Below, piece after piece: positions 14,480 to 22,090 of a stretch of DNA of 34,178 nucleotides. The stretch is from contig CAZSHN010000007.1 of the NCBI GenBank assembly GCA_964607015.1, positions 1-34,178 of the forward strand, in the 5' to 3' direction. Position 1 is the first letter of the stretch; each line of letters begins with the position of its first letter. The notes beneath the pieces were generated by a model that ran no database searches, was not told where the DNA came from, and saw nothing but the letters and a program-made list of their open reading frames with translations. This DNA comes from CAYUNN01 sp964607015 (GTDB taxonomy: Bacteria > Patescibacteriota > Minisyncoccia > Minisyncoccales > JAGGXC01). Both the position numbers and the translations under genes were made by a program.

Positions 14480-15361
14480 TTAAAAAAGAAAAGTAATTAG
14501 ATATCCTAAGACAGAAAAAACAGCAATCGGAGGAAGAGCAGGAATTGGTTTCTGCTCTTTTTGTTTTAAAAATATAAAATAACTAAAGAAGAGTCCAATC
14601 ACCGAGAACAGAAGAACTAAAAGAGAAAAGTAAATACTTTCTGGAATTAAAGAAACACAAAAGATTAAAGGAAAGGCAATATCTCCACCTCCTAAGACAA
14701 GGAAATTTCCTCCTGTTTTTACATCTTTAAGTTCTCCATTAAAGCTTGCTCCTTTTTTAGGAACTATTAAGCCTAGAATAGCTTTATGAGCTATCATCTC
14801 TTTTGCCATCTTCACCATATGTTTTGTTTTATAAACAGCAATAAAATCATAAACAGCGAAAACAAGCAAAAGCACTGCAACGGTTTCTGGATTCATTCGC
14901 AACCCTAACATTGCTCCCATTCCAGCTATTCCAATAATTATACAAAGATTATGAACAAAAACAGATTGCTTTTTAAGCCAAAGCAATATTAAAAAAGAAA
15001 TTAAAAACAGTGCTAGCGCATCACCAACCAAAAGAAAATAAGAACCAAGCCAAACATCAAGAGTTGTTAACCCTCCCCAAAAGATAGCAAAGATAAAAAG
15101 CCCTTTAAAAATCTTTCCTTTCCTTGGAGTTGACTTCATAAAAAAAGAAACAAGAAGAATCAGAACAGTTCCAACAACAAAATAAAGAATAAAATGCCAA
15201 AGATTGACAGGAGCAACCTGAATCTTTTCCGCTTTTAAAACATTGCTCAATTTAAAAGCTGTGCCAATTCCTAAAATAATCGTAATAAAAAATAAAAGAG
15301 ATTCTCGGAAGAAAAGTTCTAGCTGTATTTTTGATTTTTTTTCTTTTTTACTTCTTTGCAT
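14480..15361 (-). CDS. Presenilin/signal peptide peptidase-like intramembrane aspartyl protease
   Basis: The 293 residues have about nine hydrophobic segments. The three hallmarks of the presenilin/SPP superfamily are present: YD at 171-172 (VFAVYDFIAVYKTKHM), GxGD as GGGD at 224-227 (LVLGGGDIAFP), and PALP at 274-277. D172 and D227 are the expected catalytic aspartates. Relatives of this kind are common in archaea and are described as presenilin homologues (PSH); they cut membrane proteins within the bilayer. The basic N-terminus is probably cytoplasmic. It follows the DUF763 gene and a 39-codon ORF with which its start overlaps. Substrates cannot be guessed from the neighbours. Confidence 0.85.
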   Translation of the reverse strand: MQRSKKEKKSKIQLELFFRESLLFFITIILGIGTAFKLSNVLKAEKIQVAPVNLWHFILYFVVGTVLILLVSFFMKSTPRKGKIFKGLFIFAIFWGGLTTLDVWLGSYFLLVGDALALFLISFLILLWLKKQSVFVHNLCIIIGIAGMGAMLGLRMNPETVAVLLLVFAVYDFIAVYKTKHMVKMAKEMIAHKAILGLIVPKKGASFNGELKDVKTGGNFLVLGGGDIAFPLIFCVSLIPESIYFSLLVLLFSVIGLFFSYFIFLKQKEQKPIPALPPIAVFSVLGYLITFLF

Positions 15362-15438
15362 TTTTTATAAATAAAACGACTAGGAGTGCGATAAGCGACT
15401 TTTCCTTTTTTAGATTTCTTTGAAGAATAATTTTTCAT
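15319..15438 (-). CDS. Possible 39-residue basic protein
   Basis: A short ORF starts with the ATG at 15436-15438, 5 nt after the DUF763 stop, and ends in TAG at 15319-15321. It encodes MKNYSSKKSKKGKVAYRTP and a Lys-rich tail with one Cys. It overlaps the start of the presenilin-like gene by 43 nt. It fills an otherwise unexplained 72-nt spacer in a tight gene series, but lacks a ribosome binding site, as do most genes here. No homologue is recognised. Confidence 0.35.
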   Translation of the reverse strand: MKNYSSKKSKKGKVAYRTPSRFIYKKCKEVKKKKNQKYS

Positions 15439-15443
15439 AAAAG

Positions 15444-16571
15444 CTATTCATCAAATTTACTCAAAAGTCTTTTTCTCGCTAAGTCTTTTTCTTTATTAGA
15501 AACTTTACTTTTATTAATTCCTCTTTCTATAATTTCTAAACTTTTATCATAGGTGCTTCTGTCAACGGGGTAGGGGGTGCCATCCTTTCCTCCGTAAGCA
15601 AAAGTATATCTTGCTGGATCTTCATAAGAAGGTTTCGCTCCATAAATTAATTCAGAAACAAGAGATAGCGCTCTAATTGTTCTTGGCCCAACCCCTTTAG
15701 TAGTCAAAAGAGCTTCAAAATTTTCAGGTTTAGCATTGTTTGCAATAGAAATATTTTTCTCTAATCTTTTTAAATCAAACTTTTCATTAACAACAGGGTG
15801 CCAATCAAACTCAATGTCATCTAAGCTCATTTGAGTAAAACCCTTGCTTTTAGGAGAAGACCTTTTAACGATAATCTTTAAATCTTTCATAAACTGCTTG
15901 GGTTCTTCAATAACTAATTCTCTGCTTACTTTTTTATTATCACTACTTTCTTTTGCAGTTAGATTAAGAGGTTTTTTCTTGTCTTGAGAAATAATTCCAG
16001 AATGAGGCTCTTCAATAAAGCTATTAACATTAGAGGATAACCAATGATACCTTCTTGCTTTTTGATTTTCTGTGTCTAATCCCTGTTGAACTACCGCCCA
16101 AGTTCCTTTTTTAGAAAATATTAAATTGTGATGATATATCTGGAAACCATCTTGAACAAGAGAAGAGTCTACTTTTGCCGATGTTTTTGATGCATAAATT
16201 AAATTATCAATATTCTCAAGGGGAAGTTTTAGAAATTCTCCCCATTCCTGAATTTGATTAGGTGTTTTTCTTGAAGTTTTTCCTTTTCCGCCACAAATAA
16301 AAACTCCTATCTCGCTTTCTAATCCTCTTAATCCTTCCTTTAAAGCTCCGAGAGTAGTGGTTGTTAAGCCAGAAGAATTCCAGTCAAACCCTATAACACA
16401 ACCAAGAGATTGAAACCAAACAGGATCAGATAATCTTCTAAGTAGTTCTTCTTCTCCGAATTCTTCAACGATAGCAAGGACTATCCCTCTGGATAGCCTT
16501 TTCATTCTCTTAAACAGCCATGGTGGACACTTGCCCCAATCTAAAGGAACTGTTGCGATTCCTGTTCTCAT
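15444..16571 (-). CDS. DUF763 family protein
   Basis: The 375 residues begin with the family signature MRTGIATVPLDWGKCPPWLF, continue with LSDPVWFQSLGCVIGFDWNSSG, GVFICGGKGKTSRKTP, HHNLIFSKKGTWAVVQQGL and ARRYHWLS, and end with a helix-hairpin-helix-like LLTTKGVGPRTIRALSLVSELIYG and YAYGGKDG-like (FAYGGKDGTPYPVDR) segments. DUF763 is found mainly in archaea and thermophilic bacteria, and its reaction is unknown; the HhH motif suggests nucleic-acid contact. It lies 68 nt after the NIF3 gene with a hairpin in between. Confidence 0.9.
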   Translation of the reverse strand: MRTGIATVPLDWGKCPPWLFKRMKRLSRGIVLAIVEEFGEEELLRRLSDPVWFQSLGCVIGFDWNSSGLTTTTLGALKEGLRGLESEIGVFICGGKGKTSRKTPNQIQEWGEFLKLPLENIDNLIYASKTSAKVDSSLVQDGFQIYHHNLIFSKKGTWAVVQQGLDTENQKARRYHWLSSNVNSFIEEPHSGIISQDKKKPLNLTAKESSDNKKVSRELVIEEPKQFMKDLKIIVKRSSPKSKGFTQMSLDDIEFDWHPVVNEKFDLKRLEKNISIANNAKPENFEALLTTKGVGPRTIRALSLVSELIYGAKPSYEDPARYTFAYGGKDGTPYPVDRSTYDKSLEIIERGINKSKVSNKEKDLARKRLLSKFDE

Positions 16572-16587
16572 TAATTTTATCCTATCA

Positions 16588-16613
16588 AAAATCTGGCCTT
16601 CTAGCCAGATTTT
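16588..16613 (-). terminator. Hairpin between the NIF3-like and DUF763 genes
   Basis: AAAATCTGGC and GCCAGATTTT form a 10-bp stem with a 6-nt loop. The T-run is mostly inside the stem on both strands, so termination may be partial; it could attenuate read-through from the NIF3-like gene. Confidence 0.55.
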
Positions 16614-16639
16614 AAAAACTAATATTTAGTTTGTTTTTT

Positions 16640-17578
16640 TTAATTTCTAGAAACTCTTATCAAGCCAGAACAAGGTATTATTTCTATCTCTTTTTCTTCG
16701 AGCTTGTCTAAAAATAAATTCATTCCAAGAGAATCAGAAGACATATGACCGGCTATTACCAAGTTAATATTTGCTTTTTCAGCTTCTTTCCTGTGCTCTT
16801 CTGAAACATGCATACCAACAATTGTTCCTATTCCAGCTTGAGCCATTTTTTCATAAAGCTTAGGAGATCCTTCTGCTCCTCCTGTTATCTCGGTTAAAGC
16901 AATTTTTCCACACCTTCTTTCAGAGTTGCCTGCAAAAATCCTTGGCCCTGCTCCAATTTTAATCGATTCTCTGTATTCAGGAATATCTTTTAAAATTCTC
17001 ATTACATCTCCAACTCTCTCAGGATCAGCTTCTTCTATCTTCTTCTTCAAGAAAGAGGCAGCCAAGTTATCGGTAGGAGTGTGAGAATTCATTAAATTAA
17101 CACCAAGAATCTTAGCAGAGTCAACGGTTCTTTGATGATTCTTACAATTAAGATTTCTAGAAACTTCTTCAATTTTTTCTTTCATTAATCCTTCAGCAAT
17201 GTTTATTGGAACGCCGTATTGGTTAAGAACATCGCATTGTAAGCTCATTACATCAGACAAATTAGCCAATCCTTTTCCGACCGGATGATGACCAATTACC
17301 AGATCTATATTTCCAAGATCTTTTGCTATTAATATTTCGGCTGGATCAATGTCAATCCCTGCTAAAACTTTTTTAACTTCAACATCCTCGCCAATATTAT
17401 ATATCCTTGAGTCAAGATAAGGATTTTTTAGCGCCTCTTCGTCGAAAAAATCATTATCATTCTTTTTCTCATATTTCTTCTTCTTTTCTTCAAGAAGTTT
17501 TTCTATCTGCTCCTTGCTCCTAAAGTCAGCTTCTACTCCCATCTTAATTGCTAAATCAAAAATATCTTTTGTCTTCAT
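16640..17578 (-). CDS. NIF3/DUF34 family metal-binding protein
   Basis: The 312 residues contain NIF3 hallmarks: LVIGHHPVGKG with the metal-binding HH pair, MNSHTPTDN, GMHVSEEHRKEAEKA and VIAGHMSSDSLGMNLF. The N-terminal 65 residues are charged and helical (KEQIEKLLEEKKKKYEKKN), an extension not typical of shorter NIF3 proteins. The family forms hexameric rings with a di-metal site and is often called GTP cyclohydrolase I type 2, but the activity is uncertain. Its ATG overlaps the stop of the 49-residue upstream gene in ATGA. Confidence 0.85.
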   Translation of the reverse strand: MKTKDIFDLAIKMGVEADFRSKEQIEKLLEEKKKKYEKKNDNDFFDEEALKNPYLDSRIYNIGEDVEVKKVLAGIDIDPAEILIAKDLGNIDLVIGHHPVGKGLANLSDVMSLQCDVLNQYGVPINIAEGLMKEKIEEVSRNLNCKNHQRTVDSAKILGVNLMNSHTPTDNLAASFLKKKIEEADPERVGDVMRILKDIPEYRESIKIGAGPRIFAGNSERRCGKIALTEITGGAEGSPKLYEKMAQAGIGTIVGMHVSEEHRKEAEKANINLVIAGHMSSDSLGMNLFLDKLEEKEIEIIPCSGLIRVSRN

Positions 17579-17724
17579 TTTTTGCCGCGCTTGCTTAAAA
17601 AATTTTTATAGAGATCTTCTATCTTCTTTTTCTTTTTTTCAGAATCAATAATCTCTCGCCTGATACGAGATTTCTTTTTTCTTAAATGTTTCCTTATGCT
17701 CTTAGGTAATTCTTTTCTAGTCAT
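17575..17724 (-). CDS. 49-residue basic protein coupled to the NIF3-like gene
   Basis: The ORF from ATG 17722-17724 to TGA 17575-17577 encodes MTRKELPKSIRKHLRKKKSR and a further Lys-rich helix. Its stop overlaps the next start in ATGA, the same arrangement as mutM-holA. It fills most of a 229-nt gap between the Mur ligase and NIF3 genes. The composition suggests a helical nucleic-acid-binding or ribosome-associated protein, but no function can be assigned. Confidence 0.7.
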   Translation of the reverse strand: MTRKELPKSIRKHLRKKKSRIRREIIDSEKKKKKIEDLYKNFLSKRGKK

Positions 17725-17806
17725 AATAATTTTAGTTTATTAGATTAATAAGCTTACGCTATTTTTTCTTTTAATTCAAGCTAATTTAAAAACCTCTATA
17801 CAATTT

Positions 17807-19084
17807 TTAATTGTTCTTTTTAATTTCTTCTTTAACTATCTTTCTGTCGTCCCAGCTGATTTTCTTACCTCCTTTTACGCACATCCAAGGCTCGGATCCT
17901 TTTCCGGTAATGATCACGACATCTCCTTTTTTTGCAAATTGCAATGCTTTTTTAATAGCATCTCTTCTGTCTACTATTTTAATTGCTTGTTTACCTTTAT
18001 TTTTAACTCCTTTCTCAACTTGGTTAATTATTTCTTCTGGATCTTCATCGTAAGGATCTTCGTTAGTTAAAATAATCTGTTCACAAAAATCAGCTGCAAT
18101 TTCTCCTAATTGCGGCCTCTTCCATTTGTCCCGTCCTCCGCCACAAGAACCAAGAACGCAAATCTTCTTTCCAGAAGAAATACTTGAATAAACCTTTCTA
18201 AGAGCATCCGGAGTATGGGCATAATCAACTATCACCCGAAAAGGATCTTTTATAACTTCTTCCATTCTTCCAGAAACCATATTTATTTCTTCTAAAGCTT
18301 TTTTAGAAGTTTCGAGGTCAACTCCTTGGGACATTCCAACTGCAATTGCTGCTAAAGAATTATAGACATTAAACTTTCCTTTTAATTTAAGACCGAAGGT
18401 TTTTCCCTTTAAATCAAATTGAACTCCTTCTTCTGATAAGTTAATATTTTTAGCTTGCAAAGAAAACTGGCTAGATTTTTCTATTCCATAATCAATTCTT
18501 TTCTCGGCTTCAAAAGAACGAAAGAAATCAGAATTGTCGTCGTCTAAATTAACAATTGAAGTTTTTTCCTTTTTGTTGCTTTTTTCTAAAGCTTTAAAAA
18601 GCTTTCCTTTTGCTTTTTTATACCCCTCAAAGGAACCATGACTTTCTATGTGTTCTGGGGTTAAATTGGTAAAAACAGCTACGTCAAAATCTATAAACCT
18701 ATGCCTGTGCTGTTTTATTCCTTCTGAAGTTACTTCTACAACAGCACAATCACATTTTTCTCTTACCGACTCTCTTAAAAATTTCTGCAACATTATTCTT
18801 CCAGGCATCGTCATTTTTAAAAAATTAGGCTTTTCTTTTTCTCCAATTTTAAATTTAATTGAAGAAATAGAAGAAACCTTATGTCCGCCTTGTTCAAGAA
18901 TGTTAGTTGCAATACTCACTACAGTAGATTTCCCATTTGTGCCGGTAATCCCAATAACTTTTATTTTCTTAGAAGGAAATCTGTAAATCAAAGCTCCCAG
19001 TAAAGCCCAAGAAAGATGATATTGATCAATTAAAAAATCAGGAGTTATTCTTCTTATTATTTCTTTTACTTTAATTAAGCTCAT
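17807..19084 (-). CDS. murE: MurE-like Mur ligase lacking the N-terminal UDP-binding domain
   Basis: The 425 residues carry the ATP-binding loop GITGTNGKST (46-54), EVTSEGIKQHRH, FTNLTPEHIESHGSFEGYKKAKG, the KFNVYNSLAAIAV block, SGRMEEV, VDYAHTPDAL and LGSCGGGRDKWKRP. MurE adds the third residue to UDP-MurNAc-dipeptide in peptidoglycan synthesis. The P-loop comes only about 46 residues from the start rather than about 110, so domain 1, which binds the UDP end, is essentially absent. The amino-acid-selecting motif, DNPR in diaminopimelate-adding enzymes, reads EDPY, so the third residue cannot be predicted. The gene is preceded by an AT-rich intergenic region shared with divergent rpsT. Confidence 0.85.
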   Translation of the reverse strand: MSLIKVKEIIRRITPDFLIDQYHLSWALLGALIYRFPSKKIKVIGITGTNGKSTVVSIATNILEQGGHKVSSISSIKFKIGEKEKPNFLKMTMPGRIMLQKFLRESVREKCDCAVVEVTSEGIKQHRHRFIDFDVAVFTNLTPEHIESHGSFEGYKKAKGKLFKALEKSNKKEKTSIVNLDDDNSDFFRSFEAEKRIDYGIEKSSQFSLQAKNINLSEEGVQFDLKGKTFGLKLKGKFNVYNSLAAIAVGMSQGVDLETSKKALEEINMVSGRMEEVIKDPFRVIVDYAHTPDALRKVYSSISSGKKICVLGSCGGGRDKWKRPQLGEIAADFCEQIILTNEDPYDEDPEEIINQVEKGVKNKGKQAIKIVDRRDAIKKALQFAKKGDVVIITGKGSEPWMCVKGGKKISWDDRKIVKEEIKKNN

Positions 19085-19194
19085 AAAAAACTTGAATAAT
19101 TTTATTTCTTGTGTTATCTTTATTAAGTCAAAGGATTGTATAATTATATAATATCAAACTTTTGATATTTTTATTAGTTAGAAATTAAAGATAT

Positions 19195-19464
19195 ATGCCA
19201 ATTACTAAAGCAGCTAAAAAATCTCTAAAACAAAGAGAAATAAGAACAACGAGAAACGCTAAAACAAAAAGAGCGTTTAGAGAACTTGTTAAAAAAATTG
19301 AAACTTTGGTTTCAGAAAATAAGACCGCAGAAGCAAAAAAGATTCTTCCTCAAGCTTATAAAGCAATAGACAAGGCAGCAAAGAGAGGAATTATTAAAAA
19401 GAACACTGCAGCAAGAAAGAAATCAAGATTATCCTCTTTAACAGGCAAGAAAGAAAAGAAATAA
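19195..19464 (+). CDS. rpsT: 30S ribosomal protein S20
   Basis: The 89 residues show the S20 pattern: MPITKAAKKSLKQREIRTTR, a long basic helix with AFRELVKKIE, then AYKAIDKAAKRGIIKKNTAARKKSRLS. S20 binds 16S rRNA helices 9 and 44 early in 30S assembly. The stop codon abuts the last base of convergent holA. TATAAT boxes at 19139-19144 and 19147-19152 are plausible -10 elements, without a clear -35. Confidence 0.95.
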   Translation: MPITKAAKKSLKQREIRTTRNAKTKRAFRELVKKIETLVSENKTAEAKKILPQAYKAIDKAAKRGIIKKNTAARKKSRLSSLTGKKEKK

Positions 19465-20403
19465 TTATATTTCAACAATTAAGAGATCTAACGCCATACT
19501 GGGATCAATTTTCCCAGTTTTTATTTTTATTTCAAGCTCAAATATGTCCCAATATATTTTTTTCAAACTTTTCAAGCTAAATCTTTGAGACAGATTATAA
19601 CTTTTCTTAGCAACAAAAGGATGTAATCCAGAATCAGAAACAACTAGAGAGTAGGGCATGCCTTTTTCAGCTAAATCTTTAACCACCAAGAGATTCTTAA
19701 TTTGAAACCTTATCATAGAAAAAAGATAAATAGGAGAATCTCCTTGTTCTAAATGAGAATGCAACAACCCCAATGCTTTTTTCTTGTTTTGAGAAGCAAT
19801 AGCGTCTATTGTTTCAAAAATATCTGTTTCAAGTTCAGGCTTTACTAAATTTTTAACATCTTCTTCTTTAATTTCAGATTTAGAGTCAGCATTATATAAA
19901 GAGAGCTTCTCAATCTCAGAAGAAAGTCGCCATAAATCATTGCCAACAAATCTTATCAACAAATCAATCGCTACATTAGAGATGTCAGCCTTTCTTTTAA
20001 TAAATTCTTTTTGGACCCATTCTTCAAGTTTTTTTCCTGTTAACAGCTTAAACTCTTGGGCTTTAGCTTTCTTTTTTAATAAATTAAACAAAGAACTTCT
20101 CTTGTCTACCTTTTCCTTCTCGTAGAAGACAACAGCATCTTCAATATTCTTTTCTTTAAAGAATTCAAAAGCCTCTTTTCTAAAACCAGCATTAGAAAAA
20201 GAATTATTTAAAACTAATACCTTCTTTTCTTTAAATATTGAATTAGAATGAAGCTCGTTTTTAACTTTCTGAAAATCATCTTTCTCTCCATCAAAAAAAC
20301 CAAGAGCTATTTTGTCTTTGCTCTTTTTTTTAATTTCAGAAATAATTTCTTTCATTTTTTCACGAGACCGATATGCGTCTTCTCCGTAAAGAAAAAAAAT
20401 CAT
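19465..20403 (-). CDS. holA: DNA polymerase III delta subunit
   Basis: The 312-residue protein starts MIFFLYGEDAYRSREKM, matching the HolA N-terminus, with VLVLNNSF, KAQEFKLLTGKKLEEWVQKE, FVGNDLWRLSSEIEKLSLY and the C-terminal LEIKIKTGKIDPSMALDLLI. HolA is the clamp-loader subunit that opens the DnaN ring. I use the ATG at 20401-20403, which overlaps the mutM stop (ATGA); the seven residues upstream in frame lie within mutM. It ends flush against rpsT. Confidence 0.93.
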   Translation of the reverse strand: MIFFLYGEDAYRSREKMKEIISEIKKKSKDKIALGFFDGEKDDFQKVKNELHSNSIFKEKKVLVLNNSFSNAGFRKEAFEFFKEKNIEDAVVFYEKEKVDKRSSLFNLLKKKAKAQEFKLLTGKKLEEWVQKEFIKRKADISNVAIDLLIRFVGNDLWRLSSEIEKLSLYNADSKSEIKEEDVKNLVKPELETDIFETIDAIASQNKKKALGLLHSHLEQGDSPIYLFSMIRFQIKNLLVVKDLAEKGMPYSLVVSDSGLHPFVAKKSYNLSQRFSLKSLKKIYWDIFELEIKIKTGKIDPSMALDLLIVEI

Positions 20404-21272
20404 AGCTTTTGACATTTTGGACAAAAATAAGTTGACCTATTGTTAATCTTTTTCCTTTTTATTATTCCTCCACAACGAGGGCATTTTTCTCCCTCTCTTT
20501 GGTAAACCTTTCTTTCTTTGTCAAAAAAACCTTTTTCTCCGTCTGCATCTCTCCAATCAGCAAAACTCTCTCCTCTTAATTCGATTGCCCGAGATAATAC
20601 CTCTTTAATAAAATTATAAATTTTTTTAAGTTCCTTCTCTGAAAGTTTATTGGTTTTTTTAAATGGATGAACTTTTGCTCTGAAAAGTATCTCGCTTGCA
20701 TATATATTTCCGATACCTGCAACAACTTCCTGATTCATTAAAACCTGCTTTATCTTTGCCTTTCTTCCTTTTAAAACATCTTTAAACTTTTCAAAAGTAA
20801 AATCTTCTTTAAGAGGTTCGGGTCCTAGTTTTTTAATCTTTTTTAAACTCTCTATCTCTTCGGTGTCCCACAATTCTATTTTAGTAAACTTTCTTAAGTC
20901 AGATAAGGCGATCATCGAACCATCGTCTAGCTGAAATATTAAATGAATATATGAATTCACCTTCTCTGATAGGGGAGAGCGGTCGCTCTTCCATTCTCCT
21001 TCTTTTTTCTCCCATTCCCCAGCCAGAAGATGCCCAGTCATTCTTTGGTGAATCAAAAGAGATTTTTTTTGAGAAAGGTCGATAATAATAAACTTTGCCC
21101 TTCTTCTAACATTTTCTATCTTTTTCCCAACAATCTCTTCTTTGAAAGCTTTAAAGTTTTTTGGTTTTTTAACTATTCTCTTAAAATCACTCCAGACATC
21201 AACAAAGGTCCTTCCCAGGACCTTTTTTCTTAAGTCTCTAATTGTAGTTTCTACCTCCGGTAGTTCGGGCAT
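20400..21272 (-). CDS. mutM: Formamidopyrimidine-DNA glycosylase
   Basis: The 290 residues begin MPELPEVETTIRDL, giving the catalytic Pro and Glu. RRRAKFIII holds the conserved Lys, HQRMTGHL and LSDLRKFTKIEL follow, then VLMNQEVVAGIGNIYASEIL with the H2TH motif, and the C-terminal zinc finger CPRCGG-(18 residues)-CPKC. The enzyme removes 8-oxoguanine and formamidopyrimidines and nicks the resulting site. It starts 2 nt after the first receiver gene and overlaps holA, so it belongs to a five-gene series with the sensor kinase and two receivers. Confidence 0.95.
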   Translation of the reverse strand: MPELPEVETTIRDLRKKVLGRTFVDVWSDFKRIVKKPKNFKAFKEEIVGKKIENVRRRAKFIIIDLSQKKSLLIHQRMTGHLLAGEWEKKEGEWKSDRSPLSEKVNSYIHLIFQLDDGSMIALSDLRKFTKIELWDTEEIESLKKIKKLGPEPLKEDFTFEKFKDVLKGRKAKIKQVLMNQEVVAGIGNIYASEILFRAKVHPFKKTNKLSEKELKKIYNFIKEVLSRAIELRGESFADWRDADGEKGFFDKERKVYQREGEKCPRCGGIIKRKKINNRSTYFCPKCQKL

Positions 21273-21274
21273 CT

Positions 21275-21655
21275 TTATTTCAAATTCTTTTTAACCTTCT
21301 CTATAATTTCACTAGGAGTAAAATGAGCTTTTATCAAGTAGTCAGTTGCTCCTAAATTAAGACCTTTCTCTATGTCATCTTTTTGTCCTAAGTTAGACAA
21401 AACAATAACAGGAACTTCGGCAAGAACAGGGTCTTCTTTAATTTTGGTCAAAACTTCAAAACCGTCTATTCCAGGTAAGATTAAATCAAGCAGGATTAAG
21501 TCGGGGTCAACATCTTTAACCTTCTTAACAGCTTGTTCTCCGTCAACTGCTTCTGCTATATCAAAACCTTCTTTGACAAGTTTTTGGCTAATCAGCTCTC
21601 TTAAAAACTTATCATCTTCTACTATTAATATTTTTTTGTTTTGTTCTTCAGCCAT
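21275..21655 (-). CDS. Stand-alone response regulator receiver (second in tandem)
   Basis: The 126 residues are a single CheY-like receiver: acidic pocket E13-D14-D15, phosphoacceptor D57 (LILLDLILPGIDGFEVL), switch S87 (VIVLSNLG) and K109 (DYLIKA). There is no output domain, so it must act through protein contacts or phosphorelay. It aligns without gaps to the preceding receiver, indicating tandem duplication, and starts 5 nt after it. Confidence 0.95.
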   Translation of the reverse strand: MAEEQNKKILIVEDDKFLRELISQKLVKEGFDIAEAVDGEQAVKKVKDVDPDLILLDLILPGIDGFEVLTKIKEDPVLAEVPVIVLSNLGQKDDIEKGLNLGATDYLIKAHFTPSEIIEKVKKNLK

Positions 21656-21660
21656 ATTAT

Positions 21661-22041
21661 TTAACCGATTTGTTTTTTGACCTTTGTGATAACTTCTTTA
21701 GGATCAAACTCTGTCTTGACTAACCAGTCTACAGCTCCAAGATCTTTAGCTCTATCAAGCTCTACTGGTTGACCAGAGTTAGAAATAACAATTACAGGAA
21801 TTTTTTTAAGTTCTTCGTCTTTATTCCTTTCTTCAATAACCTCAAAACCTCCCTTTCTTGGCATAACAATATCAAGCAAAATAAGATCTGGTTTTTCCTG
21901 TTTCATTTTTTCTATTCCTTCTACACCGTCTCTTCCTACTATAACATGATATCCTTCTCTTTCTAGCTTGCTTTTAAGAAGATCTACAATAATCTTCTCG
22001 TCTTCTATCATTAATATTTTTTTGTTTTTTTCTTCAGTCAT
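21661..22041 (-). CDS. Stand-alone response regulator receiver (first in tandem)
   Basis: This 126-residue receiver has E13-D14-E15, phosphoacceptor D57 (LILLDIVMPRKGGFEVI), S87 (VIVISNSG) and K109 (DWLVKT). It lacks an output domain. It follows the sensor kinase gene by 49 nt; a TAAAAT box 9 nt upstream of the ATG could start a second transcript inside the operon. Confidence 0.95.
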   Translation of the reverse strand: MTEEKNKKILMIEDEKIIVDLLKSKLEREGYHVIVGRDGVEGIEKMKQEKPDLILLDIVMPRKGGFEVIEERNKDEELKKIPVIVISNSGQPVELDRAKDLGAVDWLVKTEFDPKEVITKVKKQIG

Positions 22042-22090
22042 GTTATTAATATTTTATTATTTTTAAGAAATATTTGCAAACTTCAAATTT

